Numbered from the stretch's first letter, positions 34,157 through 42,598 are shown. The stretch is 64,000 nucleotides of DNA from Marinithermofilum abyssi (GCF_014641195.1 NZ_BMHQ01000012.1:1-64000), one strand, 5' to 3'. The notes: a model not told the origin generated them from the sequence alone. Program-made: numbers and translations.

Positions 34157-34522
34157 ATGAGTGAATCGCTTTGTATCCCCAACATCGGAAAAAAAGAGCG
34201 GAAAAAATGTTATATCCGAAGTGTGTGTTTCTTTGCTGTAGCGGTAATCGCCATTGCTTTGCTGTTGATGTCCGGGGTTTCCGCCTGGTGGCGCCTTCTG
34301 TTGGTATTACCTTTTTGGATGGGATTTATGGCGTTGTTTATTGCACGCGGTAAAACCTGAGTGTTCTTTGCCGCGCAAGGTGTGCGCGATATGGATCATG
34401 GCAAAGAAAAGATCGAAAACGAAGCAGAACGGGTGCAGGTGAAAAAGCAAGCAGGTCAGGTACTGGCAAAGACAGCACTGTGTACGGTTGTATCCGTTTC
34501 GATTTTGTTGCTGCTCCCTTAA
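34157..34522 (+). pseudogene. Small membrane protein gene interrupted by an in-frame TGA (decay or recoding)
   Basis: ATG 34157 (SD GGGAAGGGAGGGTG) opens 67 residues: an N-terminal Cys-containing basic segment (SESLCIPNIGKKERKKC), two transmembrane helices and FIARGKT. Then comes TGA at 34358-34360. The same frame stays open for another 53 codons to TAA 34520 (VFFAAQGVRDMDHGKEKIEN..., then a third hydrophobic helix). From memory of this family the motif is QARxKTCVxxAAxGVRNMD, so the TGA stands where Cys is expected. It may be a nonsense mutation, a coupled TGA-GTG restart, or selenocysteine recoding. A strong stem-loop directly follows. Function unknown. Confidence 0.6.
34358..34408 (+). promoter_or_regulatory. 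Stem-loop directly after the in-frame TGA
   Basis: Starting four bases after the TGA, TTCTTTGCC (34364-34372) pairs perfectly with GGCAAAGAA (34400-34408). Inside it CGCGC (34372-34376) can pair with GCGCG (34384-34388) around an AAGGTGT loop. Position and size are similar to bacterial SECIS elements, but the internal loop is very asymmetric and no Sec machinery is visible here. Confidence 0.4.
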
Positions 34523-34548
34523 CCTCTAGGTTGCTAGAGGTCTTTTTT
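34522..34548 (+). terminator. Rho-independent terminator
   Basis: ACCTCTAG (34522-34529) pairs with CTAGAGGT (34534-34541), followed by CTTTTTT. It starts at the TAA of the interrupted gene, which supports transcription through both halves. Confidence 0.88.
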
Positions 34549-34617
34549 CTGGATGGGAAAAAATAGCCGAAATTCCTGGTTGAGAAAGAAACGACAGACG
34601 AGTATTGAGGGGTAATC

Positions 34618-36399
34618 ATGGGAAATAAGCGTTCGGAAAGCCGTTTTTATGAGCGATATCAGGTAGAAGACGTGTTGACTTTTATCACGCGGCAGCTGGT
34701 TCAAGCAAAAACGGTGGACGGTTCGCAGATTTACATCCAGGAGATCGAGACCAAGGGGACATTGCCCCCGGGAACCAAGGAGATGCTGGCCAATCTTCAG
34801 CATCGCCACGTGGCACCGGTGCATGATGTGACTGTGGAACGCGGGAGGATTACGTTGATCCATCCGCCTTTTGCCGGGGATCCGCTGCCGTTGTTGGTGA
34901 GTGAATCCTCCCTGCGTCCGGCGGAGGCGCTGGATATCTTTTATAAGCTGTTAAATACCATGGAAGAGTTGTCCCGGTTGCCGATCCCCTTGACCACCAC
35001 CTTGGATCCCAAGAATATCTGCGTATCGGACGAACCATATTTATTGTTTTACTGGGTGAAGAAATACAGTGTCGACCAGCCGGAAGAAAAGTGGCGCGGA
35101 CTTCTGTTCTATATGCTGACAGGAAAGTATCCCACCCAAGAGGCGGATGGGGTTTCCTTCAAAGATGAGTCATCTGTGCCGGAGCCTTTGCGGGAATTGG
35201 CGCTTTATTGCTTGGATACCCGTCATTCTCGCAGGGAAGTGTTGGCGAGAGCGCGGGAGCTGGTGCAAAGGAAGGATTGGATTCGGCAGGAGGAGAAGCA
35301 GAAGCGCTGGCAGCCTGTTGCCTGGCGTGTGGGAAAAGTGGCTTCTCTGCTGGCTGTGATCGTATTGGGAGGATGGATGGGGTATCAAATCGCTTTTTCA
35401 GACAAGCCGCTTCAGGTTCCTTTTGCCAGTGTGGGGAACTTTTCTACGGTGACGAAAGAGCAACCGCTGGAGAAAGTGATGTTCAATGACCAACGGACTC
35501 ATTATCGCATTCCGGGACGGGTGGACGATAAATCCCTGATCCACGGGGAGTTTCGGTGGAAAAAAGACGGAGCTTTCTCAACGGTAATGACCGGTCAGTA
35601 TTCCCCCTATCGGTATGAGTTGGAAATCACCAAAAAGGGAGAAGTCGTGATCACCCAGTCCGATGAAAAGAACCGTTACCAACTGCTCAAATCCGATTCC
35701 AACCAGATTCGTCCCGACCGGACGTATCATTTCGAAATGTTGTATGTGCCCAATGAGCCGCTGCATTTCTTGATTCGAGATAAGAAGACGAACCAAACTT
35801 GGATTGCGACAGGCCCGGTCCCCTTGGATTCCATTTTCCATGTGGATTTCAAAGGGGCAGGAGGGACGGAGCTTGCTTGGCCCGGCAAAGATCCAGTAAG
35901 CTCTCCAGAGAAAGCGCTTGATCGCTGGACGGGAAGTTTCCCCTGGTATATGATCGATGGATACGGGATCAGAGATCAGCAGGCACTTTCGTTGAAAAAA
36001 GGCAAAGTGGAAGTGATGAAACGCAACGGCTCCTTTGACTTTGCCTTTATGAGGGAGAAAGAAAACAGCGAGCCGCTCCGTTTGGAAATGGAGAGCGTGG
36101 ATGGCGTTCATTATACACTGGTGTGGAAACAAACCGGTGTAGTGCAGTTGTATCGTTCCGATAACCAGAATGTATTGCTGTTGGAGCGGTCGCTTCCTTG
36201 GAAGTGGGAGCCTCGAAAAGAAGCCCGTGTTTCCGTGATCAACGCTTTGGCGGGTTCTGCTATTATCATTCAACAGGGCAATCAGAAATTGGTGATGGAT
36301 ATCCCGCAAGAAGAACCCATCTCGCTGCGGGAAGTAAGAATTGTGAATGAGGATCCTTTGAAATTGGTTCAGCCACCGCAAAACCAGACAGGACCCTGA
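34618..36399 (+). CDS. Membrane-bound pseudokinase-like receptor
   Basis: This 593-residue protein has three parts. Residues 10-220 read like a degenerate Ser/Thr kinase: QHRHVAPVHDVTVERGRITLIHPPF matches the end of the N-lobe, and LDPKNICV resembles the catalytic-loop D-x-K-x-x-N. However, the VAIK Lys is replaced (IYIQE), there is no HRD, and LLFYWVKK stands where DFG should be. One transmembrane helix follows (about 241-260), then about 330 external residues rich in beta strands, with two regions of similar style (YRYELEITKKGEVVIT; VHYTLVWKQTGVVQLYR). I infer an inactive kinase that transmits or scaffolds, analogous in layout to EssB/YukC but not homologous by length. The gene is monocistronic. 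Ligand unknown. Confidence 0.7.
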   Translation: MGNKRSESRFYERYQVEDVLTFITRQLVQAKTVDGSQIYIQEIETKGTLPPGTKEMLANLQHRHVAPVHDVTVERGRITLIHPPFAGDPLPLLVSESSLRPAEALDIFYKLLNTMEELSRLPIPLTTTLDPKNICVSDEPYLLFYWVKKYSVDQPEEKWRGLLFYMLTGKYPTQEADGVSFKDESSVPEPLRELALYCLDTRHSRREVLARARELVQRKDWIRQEEKQKRWQPVAWRVGKVASLLAVIVLGGWMGYQIAFSDKPLQVPFASVGNFSTVTKEQPLEKVMFNDQRTHYRIPGRVDDKSLIHGEFRWKKDGAFSTVMTGQYSPYRYELEITKKGEVVITQSDEKNRYQLLKSDSNQIRPDRTYHFEMLYVPNEPLHFLIRDKKTNQTWIATGPVPLDSIFHVDFKGAGGTELAWPGKDPVSSPEKALDRWTGSFPWYMIDGYGIRDQQALSLKKGKVEVMKRNGSFDFAFMREKENSEPLRLEMESVDGVHYTLVWKQTGVVQLYRSDNQNVLLLERSLPWKWEPRKEARVSVINALAGSAIIIQQGNQKLVMDIPQEEPISLREVRIVNEDPLKLVQPPQNQTGP

Positions 36400-36444
36400 C
36401 AATAAACCCAGCATCCGACGGAACGGATGGCTGGGTTTATTGTC
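36398..36444. terminator. Long bidirectional terminator
   Basis: About 20 bp of stem (GACAATAAACCCAGC-ATCCG with its mirror, a one-base bulge) surround a short loop immediately after the pseudokinase stop. It is the longest hairpin in the window. Confidence 0.85.
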
Positions 36445-36508
36445 TGGCATCCCAAAGAAAACCGTGCTACATTGGGAACAACATCTGTATGCAAAGGAGG
36501 CTTTAAAC

Positions 36509-37264
36509 ATGTCCGTACAAGAAAAAAGAGGCGTATTGGTTCTGGCCCACGGTTCCCGTAACTCTGCATGGGTTCAAGAGGTCGATGATGCTGTCGGAGC
36601 GGTTGAGTCAAACCTGCCTGTGGAAATCGGATACCTGGAACTGGTGGAGGGACGCAGTATCGCCGATGGCATTCGTCGTCTGGAAGCGAAGGGAGTCGCT
36701 CATATTCTGGCCATTCCCCTGTTTGTTTCTTCCGGGAGCACGCATCTGGAGGAAATACGCTGGGCGTTGGGTTTACAGGAGACTACCCGTGCGGAGTCCT
36801 GTTTACCCCCGATCTCTGTTCATGCCCGGATGGAATGGGGCAGGGCAATGGATGATCACCCTTTGATGCTGGACATCTTGAGTGAGCGGGCGGAAAGATT
36901 GAGCCGGCATTCGGAGGAGGAAACCTTGCTGCTGGTGGCTCATGGAAGTACGCAGCCCGGCTTTCGCGACGAGTGGGAAAAAGGACTTTCCTCGTTGGCG
37001 ATGGGATTGCAACAGCGCTTCGGATTTCGCCAGACGGATTTTGCGATGGTGTCAGCAGATGATGTCGCCGAAAAAGCCGGCAACTTGGCAGAGAAAGGAG
37101 AATTGCTGGTACTACCCGTTTTTTTGAGTAAGGGCTATTTTACGAAAAAGGTGATTCCGCAACTGCTGGAGGGAATTCCCTGTCAATATGAAGGGATAAC
37201 CTACCTTCCGCATCCTTCGGTATCCCGCTGGCTGGAAGAGCAGATCCGAGAGTATAATCCTTGA
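36509..37264 (+). CDS. CbiX-family sirohydrochlorin chelatase-like protein
   Basis: This 251-residue protein has two CbiX repeats, each opening with the metal/tetrapyrrole His motif: LVLAHGSRNSAW at residues 9-20 and LLVAHGSTQPGF near 143. PLFVSSGSTHLEEI and PVFLSKGYFTKKVI are the second conserved strands. It is of SirB/CbiX type and inserts Fe2+ or Co2+ into sirohydrochlorin. The context (no siroheme or cobalamin genes) does not identify the metal. AAAGGAGG is 8 bases before ATG 36509. Confidence 0.88.
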   Translation: MSVQEKRGVLVLAHGSRNSAWVQEVDDAVGAVESNLPVEIGYLELVEGRSIADGIRRLEAKGVAHILAIPLFVSSGSTHLEEIRWALGLQETTRAESCLPPISVHARMEWGRAMDDHPLMLDILSERAERLSRHSEEETLLLVAHGSTQPGFRDEWEKGLSSLAMGLQQRFGFRQTDFAMVSADDVAEKAGNLAEKGELLVLPVFLSKGYFTKKVIPQLLEGIPCQYEGITYLPHPSVSRWLEEQIREYNP

Positions 37265-37308
37265 CCCGGCAGGGGACCTTGACTAAGAAGTTTGTGTAAT
37301 AAATAATT

Positions 37309-37349
37309 ATAGTCTGACTATTGACAAATTTCATTCCTTTTTATATGAT
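37309..37349 (+). promoter_or_regulatory. Promoter of the TetR-paa operon with flanking palindrome
   Basis: TTGACA (37321-37326) and TATGAT (37344-37349) are separated by 17 bases. ATAGTCTGACTAT (37309-37321), a 6-1-6 palindrome, touches the -35 box and may be a regulator site. Confidence 0.8.
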
Positions 37350-37353
37350 CAAA

Positions 37354-37375
37354 CCAAGCAAGCGCTTGTTTTTTG
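37354..37375. promoter_or_regulatory. Probable TetR operator
   Basis: The perfect palindrome CAAGCGCTTG (37359-37368) lies within CCAAG...TTTTTTGG just after the -10 box and before the TetR gene. This is the usual place for autorepression. Confidence 0.65.
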
Positions 37376-37389
37376 GAGAGGGGAGCAGG

Positions 37390-38001
37390 ATGTCCAGAAA
37401 AGGACGGAAAGAACAGATATTGCAGGAAGCGAGCCATTTATTCAGCCACAAGGGATACCACGGGACGAAGATTCGGGACATCTCGGAAGCCAGCGGCATA
37501 TTGTCCGGTAGTTTGTACGCCCACATTCAATCAAAAGAAGATTTGCTGTTCGAGATTACGGACCGGGGAGGAGATGCTTTTCTGGATGCTTTGCGTCCCA
37601 TTGTGGAGAGCGAGGCTCCTGCGGAAGAGAAATTTCGCCGGGGCTTGAAGGCCCATGTACGGGTCATTGCGGAGAATCTTGAGGCAGCGACCGTTTTTTT
37701 TCATGAATGGAAAGCACTTACAGATGAACGGCGGAAAATCATTCAAGAAAAACGGGATGAATATGAAGCATTGTGGGCCCGTATTTTGGATGATGGAGAG
37801 CGGAGGGGAGAATGGCAACTGACGGATGCCAAATTTACCCGGCTGTTGCTGTTATCGGCGGCCAATGGTTTATATCAGTGGTATCGACCGGAAGGGGATT
37901 TGACACCGGAGGAGATTGCCCGCCGGTTTGCCGATATACTCCTGAATGGCGTGGCGGGAAAAAAGGGGGAACGAACCATTGGGGGATGCGAGCAGGTTTG
38001 A
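37390..38001 (+). CDS. TetR-family regulator of the phenylacetate operon
   Basis: This 203-residue repressor has an N-terminal helix-turn-helix: QILQEASHLFSHKGYHGTKIRDISEASGILSGSLYAHIQSKEDLL. The C-terminal ligand-binding domain is alpha-helical and unclassified. ATG 37390 follows GAGGGGAGCAGG. Its end overlaps paaA by 23 bases, so regulator and pathway are co-expressed. The likely inducer is phenylacetyl-CoA or a downstream CoA ester, inferred from PaaR-type systems. Confidence 0.88.
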   Translation: MSRKGRKEQILQEASHLFSHKGYHGTKIRDISEASGILSGSLYAHIQSKEDLLFEITDRGGDAFLDALRPIVESEAPAEEKFRRGLKAHVRVIAENLEAATVFFHEWKALTDERRKIIQEKRDEYEALWARILDDGERRGEWQLTDAKFTRLLLLSAANGLYQWYRPEGDLTPEEIARRFADILLNGVAGKKGERTIGGCEQV

Positions 38002-38920
38002 ACGGTTTATGGAGAGGCTGCATCGCGGGGAAAAGATCGAAGCGACGGATTGGATGCCGGATGAGTATCGTCAGCTTCTTCTGAAACTGATCCATATGCA
38101 TGCCGTCAGTGAGATTATGGGCGCCCTTCCGGAGAAGGAATGGGTACCCAAAGCCCCTACTTTAAAGCGGAAGCTGGCCATTATGGCCAAGGTGCAGGAC
38201 GAGATGGGCCACGGACAGCTCCTGTTGCGGGTGGCCGAGGATTTGGCGGCTCCCCTGGGGAAAACCCGGGAGGACTTGGTAACGGATGTGATTACGGGGA
38301 GGGTCAAATTTCACAACGTGTTTCATATGGAAGCGCCGACCTGGGCAGACGCCGGCGTAATCGGTTGGCTGGTGGACGGGGCGGCTATCATCAACCAGGC
38401 AGCTCTGCTGGATACTTCCTATGGTCCCTATGCCCGGGTGCTGAAGCGCATCTGTGCCGAAGAGAGCTTTCATATGCAGCATGGAGAAAACATTATTCTC
38501 GCGCTGGCCCGGGGAACTGAAGAGCAACGGGCCATGCTCCAGGATGCGGTCAACCGCTGGTGGGAATCCCTGCTCTTCTTTTTCGGGCCGGTGGAGGTGA
38601 CGGATGCCGCCCGCCGGATGATCGAGTACAAAATCCGCACCAAAACCAATGAGGAGCTGCGGCAACAGTTTTTCAACAAATATGTGCCCCGAATCCGTTC
38701 CCTGGGACTCACCATTCCGGATCCCGAGCTCCGGTATGACGAACAGGAAAAGCGATGGATCTACACCCAACCGGATTGGAAAAAGTTTGGCGAGATCGTC
38801 AGGGAGAACAAGGGGCCCAAATCCCGGGAGCGAATCGCATTGCGCCGATTTGCCCATATGGATCAGCGGTGGGTGCGGGCAGCGCTGGCCCGGTACAGTG
38901 AACCGGAATTTGTCGGGTGA
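37979..38920 (+). CDS. paaA: Phenylacetyl-CoA 1,2-epoxidase subunit PaaA
   Basis: PaaA is the catalytic ferritin-like diiron subunit that epoxidises phenylacetyl-CoA. The 313-residue protein contains KIEATDWMPDEYR, KVQDEMGHGQLLLR and CAEESFHMQHG; the paired ExxH-type motifs supply the iron ligands. TTG 37979 (after AAAGGGGGAA) is chosen, giving MGDASRFERFMERLHRGEK as in other PaaA proteins. It overlaps the TetR gene and is followed directly by paaB. Confidence 0.95.
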   Translation: MGDASRFERFMERLHRGEKIEATDWMPDEYRQLLLKLIHMHAVSEIMGALPEKEWVPKAPTLKRKLAIMAKVQDEMGHGQLLLRVAEDLAAPLGKTREDLVTDVITGRVKFHNVFHMEAPTWADAGVIGWLVDGAAIINQAALLDTSYGPYARVLKRICAEESFHMQHGENIILALARGTEEQRAMLQDAVNRWWESLLFFFGPVEVTDAARRMIEYKIRTKTNEELRQQFFNKYVPRIRSLGLTIPDPELRYDEQEKRWIYTQPDWKKFGEIVRENKGPKSRERIALRRFAHMDQRWVRAALARYSEPEFVG

Positions 38921-38933
38921 AAGGAGGCGCAGG

Positions 38934-39308
38934 ATGGAACAGTCGGAACCCCGGATCGATTATGGTATATATGAGGTGTTTGTACAAAAATCCCACGGCG
39001 ATTTTCATATCCATGTAGGCAGTGTGGCGGCCCCGTCCCCGGATTTAGCTTTGCAAACCGCCCGGGAAAACTTTCTGCGCAGGGATCGGGCTGTCAATCT
39101 ATGGATTGTGCCCCGTAAACACGTGTATGCCACTCCCTATGACGATCCGGATTTTTTTGCGCGGGAAACGGATCGGAAGTACAGGGAGGTCGGCGGGTAT
39201 ACGGAAAATGGCCGCTTGTGGCGGATGTTCAAGGAAAAGGCCCTGCATCTGGAGGACATCGTCCGTTCCTTGCGGGATTTGGAAGGAAATCAAAAACCCA
39301 CGGAGTGA
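38934..39308 (+). CDS. paaB: Phenylacetyl-CoA epoxidase subunit PaaB
   Basis: PaaB is the small non-catalytic bridging subunit of the epoxidase. The 124-residue protein has YEVFVQKSHGDFHIHVGSVAAPSPDLALQTARENF.RR and VPRKHVYATPYDDPDFF, the family core; many PaaB proteins are about 95-100 residues, so a short C-terminal extension is present. AAAGGAGG is 10 bases before ATG 38934. Confidence 0.93.
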   Translation: MEQSEPRIDYGIYEVFVQKSHGDFHIHVGSVAAPSPDLALQTARENFLRRDRAVNLWIVPRKHVYATPYDDPDFFARETDRKYREVGGYTENGRLWRMFKEKALHLEDIVRSLRDLEGNQKPTE

Positions 39309-39313
39309 AGCTG

Positions 39314-40108
39314 ATGCAAGTGAAACATGCGGAACAAGCCCAAACCAACCCCCGATACAAAGCTGCCGTGAGAGATTTGCTGCTGCAGTTGGCGGATGAT
39401 GAGTTGTGTATCGGCCACCGGGATTCCGAATGGTTGGGGTTGGCCCCAGATATTGAGGAAGACGTGGCCTTTAGTTCCATTGCTCAGGATGAAGTGGGTC
39501 ATGCTGCTTTTTATTTGAATTTGTTGCGTGACTTGGACGGAGAGGATCCCGATGCCGCCGCTTTTTTTCGGAAAAGCCGCGACAGAAGAAACGCGGTGTT
39601 GGCCGAACGGCTCAACGGAGACTGGGCAGAAACCATTGTTCGCCGTTATTTTTACGATGTATTTGACGAGATTCGGACGGAAGCGTTGCGGGAATCCAGT
39701 TATGTGCCATTGGCCCGAGGAGTAGCCAAGATCCGCCGGGAAGAGCGGTACCATCTGATGCACTTCCAGCTGTGGTTTACCCGGTTGAGTGCGGCGGGCG
39801 GGGAAGCCAGGGAAAGGATGAACCGGGCAGTGGAAGGGTTGTGGCCCGAGGTGAAGGGTTGTTTCTCTTTGGGAGGATGGGAGCGGCAGTTAGTTGCAAG
39901 CGCTGTCATTTCTTTGGATTCCAATGAAATGGAGCGGCGGTGGCTGAACCGGATGAAGCCCGTGTTTGCCCAAGCGGGACTGCAATGGCCGGGACCGTTG
40001 CCCATGGTGAACCAGGATGGGCGGTGCGGTGCGCATTCCTCCCATTTGGAGGAACTGCTGCAGACAATGGGTGAGGTGGTCCGTCAGGATCCTGCAGCGC
40101 GCTGGTAA
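39314..40108 (+). CDS. paaC: Phenylacetyl-CoA epoxidase subunit PaaC
   Basis: PaaC is the structural ferritin-like partner of PaaA. The 264-residue protein contains LADDELCIGHRDSEWLGLAPDIEEDVAFSSIAQDEVGHAAFY and REERYHLMHFQLW. ATG 39314 follows GGAG at 8 bases and starts MQVKHAEQAQ; GTG 39305 in the same frame is possible. Confidence 0.94.
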   Translation: MQVKHAEQAQTNPRYKAAVRDLLLQLADDELCIGHRDSEWLGLAPDIEEDVAFSSIAQDEVGHAAFYLNLLRDLDGEDPDAAAFFRKSRDRRNAVLAERLNGDWAETIVRRYFYDVFDEIRTEALRESSYVPLARGVAKIRREERYHLMHFQLWFTRLSAAGGEARERMNRAVEGLWPEVKGCFSLGGWERQLVASAVISLDSNEMERRWLNRMKPVFAQAGLQWPGPLPMVNQDGRCGAHSSHLEELLQTMGEVVRQDPAARW

Positions 40109-40133
40109 GAGAAAGATGAAAGGAGGTGATCCC

Positions 40134-40616
40134 GTGGGGAACGGAAGGGAAACGGAAGTGATGCGGGCGTTGCAGGAGGTGAAGGATCCGGAGATTCCCG
40201 CTGTCAGCATTTTGGAGCTGGGCATGGTGAATCAGGCGACGGTGACCGGACACCATGTCCGGGTAGAAGTCACGCCGACCTTTGTCGGTTGCCCCGCTTT
40301 GGATTGGATTCACGGACAGATCGTGGAACACCTGAAAAAGATACCCGGGATTGAAGAAGTGGAAGTGGTGTTTGTGATCGACCCTCCTTGGACCAGTGAC
40401 CGTATCACTTTGGAAGGGAGGAGGAAGCTGGAATCCTTCGGCATTGCCCCGCCTCCGAAAACGGAGGACCCGGACCCTCTCAATACAGTTCCCCGTTGTC
40501 CCTATTGCGGTGCCGATCAAGGGGAAGTGAAGAATTTATTCGGTCCCACTGCCTGCCGGTCGATCTATTACTGCAAACATTGCCGTCAACCCTTTGAGGG
40601 GATGAAGGCAGTCTAG
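40134..40616 (+). CDS. paaD: Phenylacetate pathway Fe-S assembly factor PaaD
   Basis: PaaD belongs to the MIP18/DUF59 family and matures the epoxidase system. The 160-residue protein has the DUF59 core (LQEVKDPEIPAVSILELGMV, then PTFVGCPALDWI) and a C-terminal zinc-ribbon-like PRCPYCGADQ...YYCKHCRQPF that is typical of PaaD. GTG 40134 follows AAAGGAGGTGAT. paaE, which encodes the reductase usually next, is absent. Confidence 0.93.
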   Translation: MGNGRETEVMRALQEVKDPEIPAVSILELGMVNQATVTGHHVRVEVTPTFVGCPALDWIHGQIVEHLKKIPGIEEVEVVFVIDPPWTSDRITLEGRRKLESFGIAPPPKTEDPDPLNTVPRCPYCGADQGEVKNLFGPTACRSIYYCKHCRQPFEGMKAV

Positions 40617-40658
40617 ATACACAGCCAGCGTCATATCCTGTTCCAGGGGGGATGCGCG

Positions 40659-41957
40659 TTGTTTCAGCAGTCTGAAGAGACTCTGAACCGGGAAGAACTG
40701 CGTCAGTTGCAGTCTAATCGGCTGAAGAAAACCGTGAAACGCGTTTATGAGCGGGTGCCGTTCTACCGAAAGCAATTGGAGGACAGAGGGATTCATCCGG
40801 ATACTTTTAGAGGAGTGGAACAACTAGAGTTACTTCCCTTCACACGAAAGGCGGATCTGCGGGAAACCTACCCCTTCGGTCTGTTTTCGGTACCAACAGG
40901 GGATTGTTTGCGGCTGCACGCTTCCTCCGGCACGAAGGGAAAGCCGACGGTTGTCGGGTATACCCGCACCGATTTGCAAAGCTGGGCGGAAGTCTGCGCC
41001 CGGGCCATTGTCACAGCCGGAGGAAAGCGGGGCGATGTGTTTCATAACGCCTATGGTTATGGTCTGTTTACCGGGGGACTGGGTATGCATGCCGGGGCGG
41101 AGATGGCCGGAGTGACCGTGGTTCCGGCTTCCGGGGGGAACCGGTCTCGGCAAATTACGCTGATCGAGGATTTTCAACCCAGGGGCATTGCGGGGACGCC
41201 CTCCTTCATCTTAAGCCTGGCGGAAACGATGGAGCAGATGGGGAAAGATCCGCGCTCCACCTCCCTGGAATACGGTATTTTTGGGGCGGAGCCCTGGTCT
41301 GAGGAAATGCGGAAGGCGCTGGAAGAAAGATGGGGCATCGATGCATTGGATATCTACGGGCTGTCTGAGGTGGTAGGTCCCGGCGTGGCTATCGAATGCC
41401 GGGAAGAGAAAAACGGGTTGCATATCGCAGAGGATCACTTTTTGGCGGAAGTGGTGGATCCGTCGACAGGGGAACCGTTGCCGGACGGGGAGGAAGGCGA
41501 GCTGGTGTTCACCTCCTTGACCAAAGAGGCGATCCCGCTGCTCAGATACCGGACCGGAGATATCGCTTCTTTGGATCGGAAGCCTTGCCCTTGCGGCAGA
41601 ACCCACGCACGGATGTCGCGGATCAAAGGGCGCCTGGATGATATGTTGATCATCCGGGGGGTTAATATGTTTCCGTCGGAAGCGGAAAGGCTGGTCCTCG
41701 CTCAGAAAGAACTGGCTCCCCATTATCAATTGGTAGTGGAGCGGGTGGGAATGTTGGACAAGCTGACGGTTGAAGTGGAAATGTCGCAAGATTCCGACCG
41801 CCTTTCTGCTCAACAACTGTCCGGCCGGTTGCGGGAGCTGTTCAAAGAGGGGCTGGGGGTGACTGTCGAAGTGATCTTGCACCCGTCGAAGACTCTTCCC
41901 CGCAGCGAAGGAAAAGCAGTACGCGTCATTGACCGCAGAGGAGAAGTAAAGATCTGA
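40659..41957 (+). CDS. paaK: Phenylacetate-CoA ligase
   Basis: PaaK activates phenylacetate to its CoA ester, the first step of the pathway. The 432-residue protein has LHASSGTKGKPTVVGYTRTD, YGLSEVVGPGVA, LLRYRTGDI and the PaaK-type C-terminal IKGRLDDMLIIRGVNMFPSE. TTG 40659 is the start, after CAGGGGGG. It lies 42 bases after paaD in the same operon. Confidence 0.95.
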   Translation: MFQQSEETLNREELRQLQSNRLKKTVKRVYERVPFYRKQLEDRGIHPDTFRGVEQLELLPFTRKADLRETYPFGLFSVPTGDCLRLHASSGTKGKPTVVGYTRTDLQSWAEVCARAIVTAGGKRGDVFHNAYGYGLFTGGLGMHAGAEMAGVTVVPASGGNRSRQITLIEDFQPRGIAGTPSFILSLAETMEQMGKDPRSTSLEYGIFGAEPWSEEMRKALEERWGIDALDIYGLSEVVGPGVAIECREEKNGLHIAEDHFLAEVVDPSTGEPLPDGEEGELVFTSLTKEAIPLLRYRTGDIASLDRKPCPCGRTHARMSRIKGRLDDMLIIRGVNMFPSEAERLVLAQKELAPHYQLVVERVGMLDKLTVEVEMSQDSDRLSAQQLSGRLRELFKEGLGVTVEVILHPSKTLPRSEGKAVRVIDRRGEVKI

Positions 41958-42003
41958 CTCAACGAAGGATGGCTCTTTATTTTAAAAAGAGGAGTGGATC
42001 CAT

Positions 42004-42324
42004 TTGGTAAAACTGATCGCTTTGTACCGTCACCCTGAAGATCAGCAGGCATTTGATGATCACTATGAAAATGTGCATGCTCCTTTGGCACAAAAGATGC
42101 CGGGATTGCAACGGTTGGAAGTGACCAAGATAGCCGGGACGCCGATGGGGGAACAGGCACCGTATTATTTGGAAGCGGCGATGTACTTTGAGAGCGAAGA
42201 GGCGTTGAAACAGGCGATGGGTTCTCCTGAAGGCCGGGCGGCTGCCAAGGATCTGATGGGATTTGCGGGGCCGTTGGTTACCATGATGATCGGGGAAGTT
42301 ACCGCGACCGGTGAGCGTGTGTAA
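42004..42324 (+). CDS. EthD-family protein
   Basis: This 106-residue ferredoxin-like alpha/beta-barrel protein of the EthD family has the conserved LYRHPEDQQAFDDHYENVHAPLAQKMPGLQRLEVTKI and GPLVTMMIGEV. EthD proteins accompany aromatic degradation or cytochrome P450 genes; their reaction is not settled. AGAGGAGTGG precedes TTG 42004. It is part of the paa operon. Confidence 0.85.
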   Translation: MVKLIALYRHPEDQQAFDDHYENVHAPLAQKMPGLQRLEVTKIAGTPMGEQAPYYLEAAMYFESEEALKQAMGSPEGRAAAKDLMGFAGPLVTMMIGEVTATGERV

Positions 42325-42333
42325 CCCCTGATA

Positions 42334-42500
42334 GCGGATATTCAGAAGACCGCCGTGCCTGGAGCGGGGCCGATGGACGGTGGAATCGCCGAAGTGCCGG
42401 CCGGGGCCGGCTAGGATGTGGTGATGTACGACCATCTTCGGAAGCGCTAGCCAGAGGGGTGGAATCCCATCGCAAACGGGTGGAAGGGGTGGGGGATTGA
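42334..42500 (+). pseudogene. Remnant of 3-hydroxyacyl-CoA dehydrogenase (paaH-like)
   Basis: One frame reads ADIQKTAVPGAGPMDGGIAEVPAGAG, stop, DVVMYDHLRKR. This is recognisably the Rossmann start of 3-hydroxyacyl-CoA dehydrogenase (usual form VAVIGAGTMGGGIAEVAA.AGYDVVMYD). The next frame continues SEALARGVESHRKRVEGVGD, stop, which fits residues after the NAD-binding strand. The start codon is lost, there is a TAG, a frameshift, and at least 230 residues are deleted. Confidence 0.75.
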
Positions 42501-42508
42501 GGGCAATT

Positions 42509-42598
42509 ATGAACGAAGCGGTGATTGTGGAGCGGGTACGGATCCCGTTGGGAAATATCGGGGAGAGAGTGTGCAACCGCAGTGGGGGAGCTTGCTGA
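42509..42598 (+). pseudogene. Remnant of acyl-CoA thiolase (paaJ-like) N-terminus
   Basis: ATG 42509 opens MNEAVIVERVRIPLGNIGERV, matching the start of beta-ketoadipyl/acetyl-CoA thiolases (M.EAVIV.AVRTP.G). It then degenerates and stops at 42596. The remaining roughly 370 residues are missing. It directly follows the paaH remnant, in the order expected in a paa operon. Confidence 0.7.
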
